NCBI GenBank assembly: GCA_001689405.1
Contig: LUJO01000048.1
Coordinates: forward strand, 1 to 31,015
Length of the DNA: 31,015 nucleotides
Direction: 5' to 3'
Source of the DNA: Candidatus Homeothermus arabinoxylanisolvens
GTDB taxonomy: Bacteria; Bacteroidota; Bacteroidia; Bacteroidales; Muribaculaceae
In this document: piece after piece, positions 1 through 9,585 of the stretch
Numbering within the stretch: the first letter of the stretch is position 1
How the letters are laid out: each line of letters opens with the position of its first letter
Position numbers and translations under genes: made by a program
Notes under the pieces: model-generated
Databases searched by the model: none
The model's input: only the letters and a program-made list of their open reading frames with translations
What the model was told of the DNA's origin: nothing

Positions 1-25
1 GGTCCCTTTTCAAATGTTAGATGCA
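1..25. repeat. Left copy of 25-bp terminal inverted repeat
   Basis: These first 25 bases are the exact reverse complement of 30990-31014 at the other end of the window. Here the copy lies inside the open reading frame of the GH2 enzyme. The match stops after GATGCA, where the next base differs between the two ends. A shared contig-end overlap from assembly is the plainest explanation; a real inverted repeat is the alternative. Confidence 0.9.
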
Positions 26-2929
26 GCCGATGACAGCGACTGGCATGTGATGACGGTGCCGAACTTCTGGAATCCGATACGCATATGGCTTCACGGAGAG
101 ACAATGCCCTCGCCGCGCGGACAGCAGCACAAAGGAGTCAGCGACACATACTACCAACGCGAGACCGACCGCTGCGAGAACTACACATTCGACTACCGCA
201 AAACCGGGGCCGCATGGTACCGCCAATGGCTCGAACTCCCGGCCGACGTGAAAGGACGACAGATGACCCTGACCTTCGATGCGATATCCAAAACCGCTGA
301 AATATACATAAACGGCCAACAGGCAGCCACACACGTGGGTATGTTCGGCGAAATCGTATTGGACGCCACCCGATATCTACATCCGGGCCGCAACCTCATC
401 GCCGTAAAAGTGACCCGCGACATAAATGACGCGGCCGCGCAGACAAGTGACGCGATGGAGAACTACTACTCATCGGTACGCAAGGATGTGGAGGACAACA
501 AAGACGACACGCAAGCCAACAAGGCGGTGCTGACCGACATACCCCACGGCTTCTATGGCGACAATCCGGCGGGCATATGGCAACCGGTCAAACTAACTAT
601 AAGCGACCCGCTTAAAGTAGAAGATGTATTTATTAAACCGGCTCTTGACGGAGCGGAATTTGACATAACCGTCAAAAACAGCAGTATGAAAGGGAAGCGT
701 AAATTTGCTGTCAGGGCAGATATTGTAGACCGGCAAAGCCGTGACACCCTGTACAGCGCGACACTGCACTCCGGGCTTTCACTCGGCGCAGGACAGAACG
801 CCACATACACATACCGCGTCGACGGTCTGAATCCGAAACTGTGGGAACCTGCCACTCCGAATCTTTATGACTTCACGTTCAGTCTTGTATCTGACGGACG
901 AAGCAAGGAGATAGACCGCACGACCATAACATCGGGCTTCCGCACCTTCGAGGCACGCAATGACGGCTTCCTGTATCTCAACGGACGGCGCTACTGGTTG
1001 CGCGGAGGCAACCACATACCGTTTGCCATATGCCCCAACGACGAGAAACTGGCCGACACATTCATGCAACTCATGCGCGAAGGCAACGTCAACTCTACCC
1101 GAACCCACACAACTCCGTGGAACGAAATGTGGATGGCCGCCGCCGACCGCAACGGCATAGCCGTCAGCTTCGAGGGCACATGGTCATGGCTCATGATCCA
1201 CTCCACACCGATACCAGACAAAGGTGTTCTCGAATTATGGGCCGACGAATGGCTTAAAGTAATGAACAAGTACAAAAATCACCCGTCACTGGTGCTATGG
1301 ACCGTCAACAACGAAATGAAGTTCTACGACCTTGATGCCGACAAGGAGCGAGCCATGCAGAAATTCCGCATAATCTCGGATGTGGTAAAACGAATGCGCG
1401 CACTCGACCCGACGCGCCCCGTCAGTTTCGACTCCAACTACATACGCCGCAACGGACTCAACCGCTTCGGAGCCGACTTCATGGCCACAGTCGATGACGG
1501 CGACATAGATGACAACCACGCTTATTACAACTGGTACGACTTCTCGCTCTTCCGCTTCTTCAACGGAGAGTTTCAGAAGCAATTCAAGACCCCGGGACGA
1601 CCGCTCATAAGTCAGGAGATGAGCACCGGTTATCCAAACGGCGAAACAGGTCACCCCACCCGCTCATACCAGCTTATTCATCAGAATCCCTATACGCTTA
1701 TCGGTTACGAAGCATATGACTGGGCCGACCCCGCCTCCTTCCTTAAAGTACAGTCATTTATCACCGGCGAACTGGCCGAAGCGCTGCGCCGTACCGGCGA
1801 TCAGGTATCGGGCATAATGCACTTCGCCTACATGACATGGTTCCGTCAGTGCTACGACCACAAAGCCATAACCCCGTGGCCTACCTACCATGCGCTCAAG
1901 CGCGCACTGCAGCCCGTGCTTGTCAGCGCCGAACTTTGGGGCCGCAACCTCTACGCCGGCGAGAAACTGCCTGTGCGCGTATACGTTGTAAATGACGACG
2001 AGCACGGACAGGACCTTCCTGCAACCAAACTCATGTGGGACATCACCGATAATGACGGCAACATACTCGCCTCGGGCAACGAAGTCTTTCCTGAAGTGCC
2101 CTACTACGGACGCCACTTCATAGAGCCCGACATAACACTGCCAAGCGAGTTGCCGGCCGACAAAGTAAAGTCAAAGCTAAGACTGAAACTCGCAGGTAAC
2201 GATACGATACTCTCTGAAAACGAATATGACCTTCTGCTCGCCCGAAAAGACTGGAACAAAGGCAAAGTACTGACCGACCGCCGCAACCGCATATACATCC
2301 TTGACCGCAACGGCATGAAAAAGGCCCTCGACTTCCTCGGTGCAAAGACCGAGACTGTCGCCTCCGTAAGTGAACTTGTAAAAGCCAAAAACCGTGCCGC
2401 ACTATGCATAGTTTCGGGGCTTACGGAGTGTAGCGATTACGAAGCGGCCATGCTCCGGTCATATCAGGCGGCCGGCGGACGTCTGCTCTTCATTGACAGC
2501 AAGGAGGCGGCCATGAAAGTTTATCCGGAGTATATAACCGGGTGGATCATACCTACCGAAGGCGACATCGCGGTCATGGAGCGCCCCGACGCCGGAGTAT
2601 TTGACGGCATAGATGTGCTCGACCTGCGCTACTTCAACAACAACCGCCGCGAGATACCGCTTGTGTGCAACGCCGCGCTGAAAGCAGTGCGCCACGACAA
2701 TGTCACCGAACTGGCAAGCCAGATGAAAATCCACGCCTATATCGACGGCGGCAGACCGGAGGACAGACTCGAACGCATCGAGTCGATGCGCGGCCTTACC
2801 CTGCTCGGCATCCATGACGGCAAAGGCGACGCCGTAGTGTCGACCATGTGCACGGAAAAAGCGGCCACTGATCCAATTGCCGGCCGACTGCTCGTCAATA
2901 TCATAAATGAACTTATCACTGCCAAATAA
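2..2929 (+). CDS. Glycoside hydrolase family 2 protein, 5'-truncated
   Basis: The frame is open from base 2. The ATG at 14 is probably internal, because the signal peptide is missing and the sequence opens inside the GH2 N-terminal sugar-binding domain (DDSDW, then VPNFW). Residue numbers below count from that ATG. A jelly-roll domain (about 1-200) and an immunoglobulin-like domain (about 200-310) are followed by a TIM barrel (about 310-640). In the barrel WTVNNE gives the likely acid/base Glu434 and LISQE the likely nucleophile Glu535. The last 250 residues look like an immunoglobulin-like segment plus a flavodoxin/GATase-like fold. The product should be a periplasmic or surface exo-glycosidase; the substrate cannot be read from sequence. 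The esterase gene starts 7 bases downstream, so the two are probably co-transcribed as the end of a polysaccharide-utilisation operon. Confidence 0.88.
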   Translation, partial: VPFQMLDAADDSDWHVMTVPNFWNPIRIWLHGETMPSPRGQQHKGVSDTYYQRETDRCENYTFDYRKTGAAWYRQWLELPADVKGRQMTLTFDAISKTAEIYINGQQAATHVGMFGEIVLDATRYLHPGRNLIAVKVTRDINDAAAQTSDAMENYYSSVRKDVEDNKDDTQANKAVLTDIPHGFYGDNPAGIWQPVKLTISDPLKVEDVFIKPALDGAEFDITVKNSSMKGKRKFAVRADIVDRQSRDTLYSATLHSGLSLGAGQNATYTYRVDGLNPKLWEPATPNLYDFTFSLVSDGRSKEIDRTTITSGFRTFEARNDGFLYLNGRRYWLRGGNHIPFAICPNDEKLADTFMQLMREGNVNSTRTHTTPWNEMWMAAADRNGIAVSFEGTWSWLMIHSTPIPDKGVLELWADEWLKVMNKYKNHPSLVLWTVNNEMKFYDLDADKERAMQKFRIISDVVKRMRALDPTRPVSFDSNYIRRNGLNRFGADFMATVDDGDIDDNHAYYNWYDFSLFRFFNGEFQKQFKTPGRPLISQEMSTGYPNGETGHPTRSYQLIHQNPYTLIGYEAYDWADPASFLKVQSFITGELAEALRRTGDQVSGIMHFAYMTWFRQCYDHKAITPWPTYHALKRALQPVLVSAELWGRNLYAGEKLPVRVYVVNDDEHGQDLPATKLMWDITDNDGNILASGNEVFPEVPYYGRHFIEPDITLPSELPADKVKSKLRLKLAGNDTILSENEYDLLLARKDWNKGKVLTDRRNRIYILDRNGMKKALDFLGAKTETVASVSELVKAKNRAALCIVSGLTECSDYEAAMLRSYQAAGGRLLFIDSKEAAMKVYPEYITGWIIPTEGDIAVMERPDAGVFDGIDVLDLRYFNNNRREIPLVCNAALKAVRHDNVTELASQMKIHAYIDGGRPEDRLERIESMRGLTLLGIHDGKGDAVVSTMCTEKAATDPIAGRLLVNIINELITAK

Positions 2930-2936
2930 TACAAAC

Positions 2937-4334
2937 ATGAACAACATTTTAAAAATAGCCGCTGCCGCCGGACTGCTTGCTCTTATGCCGGCGCAGACAT
3001 CGGCCAAAGTAAAATTGCCGGCCATATTTTCCGACGGCATGGTACTACAGCAGCAGAGCCGCGTGGCTCTGTGGGGAAGCACCGACACAAAAGGCAAAAC
3101 CATCGAATTAAAAACATCGTGGAACGACAGCACCTACACCGTCAAGCCTGACCGGAAAGGCGACTGGCGACTCAAAATAACCACCGGCGAATACGGAGGT
3201 CCGTATACGATCAGCATCAGCGACGGCACGACTACGACCATCGACGATGTACTGCTTGGCGAAGTATGGTTATGCTCGGGGCAGTCCAACATGGACATGC
3301 GTGTCGACGGACAATACGGCGACCCGGTCATAGGAGCGCTGGAAGCGACGGTGACTTCCGAAAATCCCGACATAAGGATGTTTACGGTAGGCCACAAGCT
3401 GATTTCAGAGCCGCAATATGACTGCACGGGACAATGGGAGGAAGCATCTCCTGCAACTGTGCCCGAGTTTTCAGCCGCCGCTTACTTCTTTGCCCGAAAG
3501 CTTTATGACGTGTTGCACGTACCTGTAGGGATAATCCACACAAGCTACGGAGGGTCAAGAGTCGAGGCATGGATGAGCGCGGAGAGCGTGGCACCCTATC
3601 AAGGAGTGCCGGAAGTGCACGACGAGTCCATACTGTACAACGGCATGCTGGCTCCGGTACTCGGCTACGGCATAAAAGGATGCTTATGGTATCAGGGCGA
3701 GGCCAACGTGGACGCACCCGACCACTACATAAAGCTGCTGCCCGCTATGGTGGCCGACTGGCGCAAACGCTGGGATATGGGCGAATTCCCGTTTTACTAC
3801 GCACAGATAGCTCCGTACAACTACAACAAGGGCGAAGGCAAAGGCGAGAACTCGGCCTACCTGCGCGAAGCGCAGCTGAAATGCACCGGACTCATCCCTT
3901 CGTCGGGCATGATAGTGTTGCTTGACATAGGCGACCCCGTAAGCATACACCCCATGGAAAAGCTGACTGTAGGCAACCGCTTCGCTTACTTGGCACTGTC
4001 TGACACATATGGTCTGGAAGGCTTCCCCGCTTCTGGCCCCGTGTACAAATCGGCCGTAACCGACGGCAACAAGATAATTGTGAACTTTGACGGAGTGGGC
4101 AAAGGCCTTACCTCATTTCATAAGCCGCTCACCGGATTTGAAGTAGCGGGCGACGACTATGTGTTTCATCCGGCCGAGGCATACATCGGCAACGGCAGAC
4201 AGACCGTAGTAGTCTCCAGCCCAGAAGTGCCCCGGCCTGTAGCCGTACGCTACGGCTTCAAGGACTACGTCGACGGCTCACTCTTCAACTTCTGGGGACT
4301 CCCGGCATCCTCCTTCCGCTCCGACAACCGATAG
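2937..4334 (+). CDS. Sialate O-acetylesterase-like SASA-family carbohydrate esterase
   Basis: An SGNH-type esterase expected to remove acetyl groups from glycans in the periplasm. The start at 2937 is preferred over 2907 because it gives a clean signal peptide (MNNILKIAAAAGLLALMPAQTSA) and does not overlap the GH2 gene. The catalytic block GQSNMD (Ser117), the middle block LWYQGEAN and the DxxH-like block around SIHPMEK (His338) are all present. The length of 465 residues fits the family. It follows the GH2 gene by 7 bases, and together they suggest removal of acetyl groups followed by glycosidic cleavage of an acetylated glycan. Sialic acid specificity is not implied, since many Bacteroidales members act on plant or host polysaccharides. 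The gene ends 11 bases from the convergent DUF4062 gene, with no obvious terminator between them. Confidence 0.9.
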   Translation: MNNILKIAAAAGLLALMPAQTSAKVKLPAIFSDGMVLQQQSRVALWGSTDTKGKTIELKTSWNDSTYTVKPDRKGDWRLKITTGEYGGPYTISISDGTTTTIDDVLLGEVWLCSGQSNMDMRVDGQYGDPVIGALEATVTSENPDIRMFTVGHKLISEPQYDCTGQWEEASPATVPEFSAAAYFFARKLYDVLHVPVGIIHTSYGGSRVEAWMSAESVAPYQGVPEVHDESILYNGMLAPVLGYGIKGCLWYQGEANVDAPDHYIKLLPAMVADWRKRWDMGEFPFYYAQIAPYNYNKGEGKGENSAYLREAQLKCTGLIPSSGMIVLLDIGDPVSIHPMEKLTVGNRFAYLALSDTYGLEGFPASGPVYKSAVTDGNKIIVNFDGVGKGLTSFHKPLTGFEVAGDDYVFHPAEAYIGNGRQTVVVSSPEVPRPVAVRYGFKDYVDGSLFNFWGLPASSFRSDNR

Positions 4335-4345
4335 TCCAATATCGC

Positions 4346-7300
4346 TCATTCGCGCAGATATTCATCAAGAACTGCAGAAGGGAATGAGAGTTGAGTATTA
4401 TGCGATATGAGAATACGAGCATGCTCGACATGGCGCGTAGCTGCATCTTGATTGCCCTTACGTTTTTCAAGTCGGGCAAGCTCTATCTCACGAAGCGCAA
4501 GCAAAGGCACTTCCTCATGACCGGAAGACTCAAACCGAGCGGCTTTCTCCTCCCATTTTTTGAAAATCTCATATCCAAGACGCTCATTGCCCATACGGAA
4601 ATATATGACACTCTTCAACAGTATCGAGAAAAAGAAGCTTAATTCATCTTTAGCCGGGAATATATCACGCAAGGGATTTGTGTCACTGTCATTTTCGAAA
4701 TCCTCAAGCAGTTTTTCAAAATCATCAAAAGAGTCATTGTCATCTTCTGTGGCGTCGTAATAATCGTACTGCCCCATCTCTTTTTCGAGCACGGCCAGCG
4801 CCTCTTCATGGCAACCGGCATAAGTAAGAACCGATGCCACCATCCAAAGATTTATACCGGTACGTTCAAGAGCGCCCTCAATTTTAACAAGACGCCTATA
4901 GTAGGTCAAGGCATCATTAAACAGCCCTGTATTGCGGCACAGCCGTATCTTTTCAGCGATCCAGAAAGGCTGATTATCATCGCTGATGTCAGTATATAGG
5001 TCAACCACTTTCATAGCGCGGTCATTCTGCCCGATTCTGCGCAATGCAACCGCATAATAAAGATCAAGCCCGTTAACCGAGTCGATATAGCGTTCCTCAC
5101 ATAATTTTATAGCGGCTTCAATACCCTCCGCATCCTCCACTGCACAGAGATGATTTATTACCAGTGTGCTGTTCAGGCTCATACCAAGATCGCGATATAT
5201 GTCCACCAGTTCCGACGACATGTTTTTGCATTTTTCATCCTGTGATACTTCGTCAAGAAGATATTTCACCAGTTCGCGGGTACTTTCCGAAGCCGTACCT
5301 TCTTTAAGCAGCGGTATAAGCGGGACAATAAATTCAGTCACATGCGACCATTCATCTTTATCCTCATACACCCTGCTAAGTATGGTTTCGACTACGTTGT
5401 CACAATATGGACTTGAACTGATGGTATCTATGAATTCCGACATCTTTTTCTTATCTCTCAGACCGCTTAATGATATGTATCGCAATTCCTTGAGTTCAAG
5501 TTCTTCGGCCGAGCCCACCTCATTGATATAAATGCGGCGCAGACGCTCGATACCGTTTTTTATATCACCGTCGTCATACTGGCGGCCTTCGGCCTTGCAA
5601 TAATTCAAGGCAATATTCTCGAATCGCTCGGTTATTGAATCGCGCACCTTCATATAAACGACAAGCAATGCATGTGAACGTTCCAAAGCCGGTGTGTAAT
5701 CGAGATGACGGCCTATGTAATGCAACGCCGATATACAGTTTTCGTAATAAGCGAATGATTCGAATTGCCATGGAACAGAATTTATGACATCATCTACAAT
5801 GTCAAAATCACTGATGCGCTCAATTATTTCATCTATATACCGATTGATACCGTAAGCAATCAGTACGTTTATGTACTTTTCCACTACGTACGAACGCTTT
5901 TCCGGTATACGACATAATATATATGCTCTGTGACGTTCTTTCTCATTCAACAGATTTAATGAAGAATTGGCATCAAGCAATGTTACCAGTTTATTCCACT
6001 CCCCGAAAGCATTATATGCGGTAGCAAGAATCGGAGCGGCAGCCTTATATGCCTCATCGTCACCATCGGCTCCGGCAACATTATATATTTTCTCAACTTC
6101 GGCAATAGAGCGACGCATTTCGTCATCGGTCAGATGCCCGTCAATATACAGATTGTTGCGTATTGACGCTATGTTAAGCCTTATAATCCGATCATCAGGA
6201 GCATACTCCGAAGCCTTTTGAAAACAGGACAGGACCTCGTTTCTGATATCGGTACGCTCATCACCCCCAACAGTCCATACCTTAGCGGAATATCTCACTC
6301 CAAGCGTGTTATAAAGCTGCGACATGGTACTTGCAGGCGTATTTTTAGCGTCATGCAAGCCTATGCGCTCGGCAGCATACCGGATAGCGTCATCGTGACG
6401 ACCGCATTTCATGCATGCAAGCGATAAGTCGCGCAACAAAGAGCCTTCACTCCACGAAGTGATATCCTTATTGGCCCGCAACAGCTCAAGCGATGTCTCA
6501 TACAAAGAGGCCGCACGGTCATACCGCTCGCCTTTAAACGCCGCTTCCGCCCCCCAATAAGAATGAGTAAGTTTATGTACAGGAACCTCGGCGCCAGCTT
6601 CGAAATATGTTTCAAACGCAACAAGAGCGCAATCATAAAACTTTACGTTATATAGAATAAAGCCGATATTATAGGCCGTATTTTGCGGTATAACGCCTGC
6701 ACGCTCTCCGTCAATACACTCAACAACCAGTTTTCTTACAGCATCATTATCTTTATCGAGACCCGCTTTCAACGCTTCAGCCCATTTCTGCAACAATTTT
6801 ATACCCATACTCGTGGCTACACTATCTGACAATAAATCACTGAAGTCATCAAAATCATCATCGAACCGACTTCTGCGGTCATCAATAAGACAATCGGCAT
6901 AAATATTGGCAAATGCTATGACCGGCAATCTTGAAGTATTGTTCTTGTTAATAAGGTCAAGATACTTTGCCGCGACATCGCCGCCATTGTCCATACGGGC
7001 CGCACTAATCGCGGCAATAAGATACATGTGAATATTAATTTCTTCATCGGCATCTTCTTTCTGCAACTCGCGGTCCAATGTACGCAATATCTTGGCATTA
7101 ATATCTGACATCCCTGTCGTGGAGGTAAACAGATCATTGATATTCATCACCATATCATATATATAGTCTATGACATCGCCTTTTTCATCCCATAAATCAA
7201 TGAATTTTCTCTCCACATTCTTATTATCCCAAAAATCGAGCAAGCGTTGACGTGTCTTCCGAGCTAAAGGAGCACACTTTATTTTACGGCGACACCGTTG

Positions 7301-9448
7301 AAAGTCCCCCGGCTGTCCGTAAACTTCAATAATTTGTCGATGGAAACCCAAGATAGACTTATCAATCCAACTCGAACATATCACATCAAAAGTGTCAAAC
7401 AATCCGGAAAGGCTGATATTAGCCTCGTTAAGGCTACGCATCTCCTTAATTACGTCAACCTGATATTCTTGGAAACATATCATCCGAAAATGTTTGAGAC
7501 AGGAAAGGGCCTTATTGTATCGCTTAAGACCGATTAACTGTATGAAAATTTCGGCAAGTTCCATGGAAATGCGCTGCATAAGCGAAGTATCCTTAATGTC
7601 GATTTTTCTACTGCGCAATAATACATACGTCATTCCATATATCAGTCTGTCAGACCAATCCATGCTTTTGACAGCACCCTTCATGTCAATCTTATACCGA
7701 GCCTGCGAAAGCCGTAAAATCGTGTTGCGCAATTGTCTTATCTCCTTGTCGACCAGCGGATAGTGCGATGCTATCACATCGGCTTTCATTCCGGCAATTA
7801 TCGAGATGCGGCCCTGTTTAAGCTCAATAAAGTCGCTTACGGCATCATAAATAGCGGCCCACTCCACCGGCTTCAGTCCGAGACTTGACATAATATCGTC
7901 TTCGTATAATCCGTATCGGCTAAGCATCAACATATTGAATAGCTTAGCAACCAACCGAGAATCAAAATCGCTATCTATACGACTCAATACCTTGTCAATA
8001 AATGAGGGCATGTCGGGGGCGTCAAGATAACCGGCCATGAACCCGTCGAGGTTTTCATATACGCCGTATTGCAACAATTCATTCAGGAAAATGCGTAAGG
8101 CTCCCGGGGATGACATCTCGGGATCGTTGGCTATCGAAGCACGTTGCGAAGCGGTAAGCCCTTTGGCGAAATTGCGAAGATACGCGGCAGTCAACGCCAT
8201 TTTCTGTGATTCTCCAAGCGGATGTAAAAAAATGTCCTGAACGTCAATATTGTCATTTATCAATTCAGTATTAATATGTCGGAGCTGTTCTCTGTCCGAG
8301 CCTGTCACCATCAAATGGGGTATAGCCGACGGAAACAACTCTTTACACCATATAAGCTGACGGTCGGCATCGACGGTTATCTTGTCGACACCATCAAGTA
8401 TCCATATAAAATCGTTTTTATCAGGGGGAAGTTGCTTAATCACGCTTTTCAAGTCAACCTTTTTTTCGCGTGGAAGATTAAGGTCAGGAACTTTTATGCC
8501 GGCAAAACGCCGTCCAAGCTCGTAGGCAAGGGCACGTCTGCACATTTCGGCAGAGTCAATCTCACCCCCTATCATTGTGTGTATTACCAGAAGCTCCTTA
8601 CCTCCGGAAAGTTTTATCCTCTTGTCGGGCCATGTATTGGCTATCCACGCCGATTTTCCCCAACCGCTCTCAAAGTCGAGAGTCAGCAAAGAGTTCATGT
8701 CAGCCATACGGTCATAGTCAATATCGGACTCACGAGGGACGTAGACACGTCGCAAACGGTCGACGGCATTGTCATGGGCGCTCATGACAAAATCCATGTG
8801 TGACAGCTTTTCATCGACCGGATAAAGAGCATCGACAGTTGCCATCAGCGCCTCGGTCACTTTACGTCCGAGTTCTTTCAGGGAGGAATAATCAGACACC
8901 GAGCAACGGCCTTCGGCAGCCGCGTTGCGCACGGTATCTTTAAGCCGCTCACGCTTCTCGGCCGCTGCAGATCCGCGTTTGTCACGGAACCGTTTAGGCA
9001 CTGTACGCAGTGAACGTATGAAGAAGTGGGAATAAGTCTTTTCGGGATAATCGAGCACTCCGTACTGCATCTCCATCTCGGTTATGCTTTTACCGGCACT
9101 TATACCCGCACGTATATGCGGATAGCGTTGCAACAGGCGCTCATTGACTGCACTGCCGTCATTTTCAGGTATCCATCCGTAGCGACCGCCTATAAGACCG
9201 ATGAAGAAAGGACGTGTGCGCGAAATCTCATCCATGCATATCTCCATGACACGTCCCGATTTGGCTTCCTCCTCGGTTATGCCCCAACGAAGGTCAAGTA
9301 CGGTAAACTCTACGTTGCGCCTCAAGCACTCTCGTTTTATCGCCGGGAAAATTTTTTTGACAAGATAGTCACGCTCGCCTTGCATATCGGCAAAAGTTGA
9401 CGAAAGAAATACTCTTATATCACGTGATGCTGTAATGGCTGTGTCCAT
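4346..9448 (-). CDS. DUF4062 - STAND/NACHT-like NTPase - TPR-like repeat protein
   Basis: A 1,700-residue soluble protein with no signal peptide or membrane segment. Residues 10-100 match DUF4062: VFLSSTFADMQGERDYL, LDLRWGITEEE, then RPFFIGLIGGRYGW. SITEMEMQYGVL follows at about 121-132. This N-terminal arrangement is shared with eukaryotic NPHP3/TEP1/NWD1-type proteins. Residues 240-480 are a STAND-type P-loop module: a Walker A-like FESGWGKS (259-266), a Walker B FIWILDGVD (347-355) and a sensor-like MVTGSD (379-384). The first Walker A glycine is replaced by Phe259. From about 480 to the end it is alpha-helical, with many TPR-like units and an acidic patch near 1590-1615. By family analogy the repeats sense a ligand, the NTPase oligomerises and DUF4062 signals. 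An antiphage role is inference only. The gene stands alone and is AT-richer than its neighbours, which suggests horizontal acquisition. Confidence 0.85.
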   Translation of the reverse strand: MDTAITASRDIRVFLSSTFADMQGERDYLVKKIFPAIKRECLRRNVEFTVLDLRWGITEEEAKSGRVMEICMDEISRTRPFFIGLIGGRYGWIPENDGSAVNERLLQRYPHIRAGISAGKSITEMEMQYGVLDYPEKTYSHFFIRSLRTVPKRFRDKRGSAAAEKRERLKDTVRNAAAEGRCSVSDYSSLKELGRKVTEALMATVDALYPVDEKLSHMDFVMSAHDNAVDRLRRVYVPRESDIDYDRMADMNSLLTLDFESGWGKSAWIANTWPDKRIKLSGGKELLVIHTMIGGEIDSAEMCRRALAYELGRRFAGIKVPDLNLPREKKVDLKSVIKQLPPDKNDFIWILDGVDKITVDADRQLIWCKELFPSAIPHLMVTGSDREQLRHINTELINDNIDVQDIFLHPLGESQKMALTAAYLRNFAKGLTASQRASIANDPEMSSPGALRIFLNELLQYGVYENLDGFMAGYLDAPDMPSFIDKVLSRIDSDFDSRLVAKLFNMLMLSRYGLYEDDIMSSLGLKPVEWAAIYDAVSDFIELKQGRISIIAGMKADVIASHYPLVDKEIRQLRNTILRLSQARYKIDMKGAVKSMDWSDRLIYGMTYVLLRSRKIDIKDTSLMQRISMELAEIFIQLIGLKRYNKALSCLKHFRMICFQEYQVDVIKEMRSLNEANISLSGLFDTFDVICSSWIDKSILGFHRQIIEVYGQPGDFQRCRRKIKCAPLARKTRQRLLDFWDNKNVERKFIDLWDEKGDVIDYIYDMVMNINDLFTSTTGMSDINAKILRTLDRELQKEDADEEINIHMYLIAAISAARMDNGGDVAAKYLDLINKNNTSRLPVIAFANIYADCLIDDRRSRFDDDFDDFSDLLSDSVATSMGIKLLQKWAEALKAGLDKDNDAVRKLVVECIDGERAGVIPQNTAYNIGFILYNVKFYDCALVAFETYFEAGAEVPVHKLTHSYWGAEAAFKGERYDRAASLYETSLELLRANKDITSWSEGSLLRDLSLACMKCGRHDDAIRYAAERIGLHDAKNTPASTMSQLYNTLGVRYSAKVWTVGGDERTDIRNEVLSCFQKASEYAPDDRIIRLNIASIRNNLYIDGHLTDDEMRRSIAEVEKIYNVAGADGDDEAYKAAAPILATAYNAFGEWNKLVTLLDANSSLNLLNEKERHRAYILCRIPEKRSYVVEKYINVLIAYGINRYIDEIIERISDFDIVDDVINSVPWQFESFAYYENCISALHYIGRHLDYTPALERSHALLVVYMKVRDSITERFENIALNYCKAEGRQYDDGDIKNGIERLRRIYINEVGSAEELELKELRYISLSGLRDKKKMSEFIDTISSSPYCDNVVETILSRVYEDKDEWSHVTEFIVPLIPLLKEGTASESTRELVKYLLDEVSQDEKCKNMSSELVDIYRDLGMSLNSTLVINHLCAVEDAEGIEAAIKLCEERYIDSVNGLDLYYAVALRRIGQNDRAMKVVDLYTDISDDNQPFWIAEKIRLCRNTGLFNDALTYYRRLVKIEGALERTGINLWMVASVLTYAGCHEEALAVLEKEMGQYDYYDATEDDNDSFDDFEKLLEDFENDSDTNPLRDIFPAKDELSFFFSILLKSVIYFRMGNERLGYEIFKKWEEKAARFESSGHEEVPLLALREIELARLEKRKGNQDAATRHVEHARILISHNTQLSFPSAVLDEYLRE

Positions 9449-9457
9449 GGCAATCCG

Positions 9458-9483
9458 GTATCTTTAATTTTCGGTTAAGATAC
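9458..9483 (-). promoter_or_regulatory. Dyad directly upstream of the DUF4062 gene
   Basis: A 7-bp inverted repeat (GTATCTT at 9458-9464, AAGATAC at 9477-9483) lies 9 bases upstream of the start codon. It occupies nearly all the space between the gene and the upstream terminator. No convincing TAnnTTTG box was found; TATCTTAA on the minus strand (9482-9475) is a poor match. It may be an operator or a leader hairpin, and the role is unproven. Confidence 0.4.
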
Positions 9484-9486
9484 AAA

Positions 9487-9531
9487 AAAATCCGGATAGC
9501 GAGGCATAAAAGCAACGGATATCCGGATTTT
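9487..9531 (-). terminator. Rho-independent terminator after the carboxynorspermidine synthase-like gene
   Basis: A perfect 12-bp stem (9487-9498 with 9520-9531, core TATCCGGATTTT) encloses a 21-base loop. On the minus strand it is followed by a run of seven T (plus-strand A at 9484-9490). It separates the upstream gene from the DUF4062 gene. Confidence 0.75.
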
Positions 9532-9585
9532 ATTGTATTATTCAGCTGACGAGCGGCTAAATACTGGTCATTCGGTTATATTTGG

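Noticed and set aside
2459..3133. 224-codon minus-strand open frame over the GH2/esterase junction
   Set aside because: Antisense to two well-supported genes and runs across their boundary; no signal, domain or promoter.
1..4334. Complete polysaccharide-utilisation locus
   Set aside because: No SusC/SusD pair or sensor/regulator is in the window; only two enzymes at the cut edge, so the locus may extend to the left but is not shown here.
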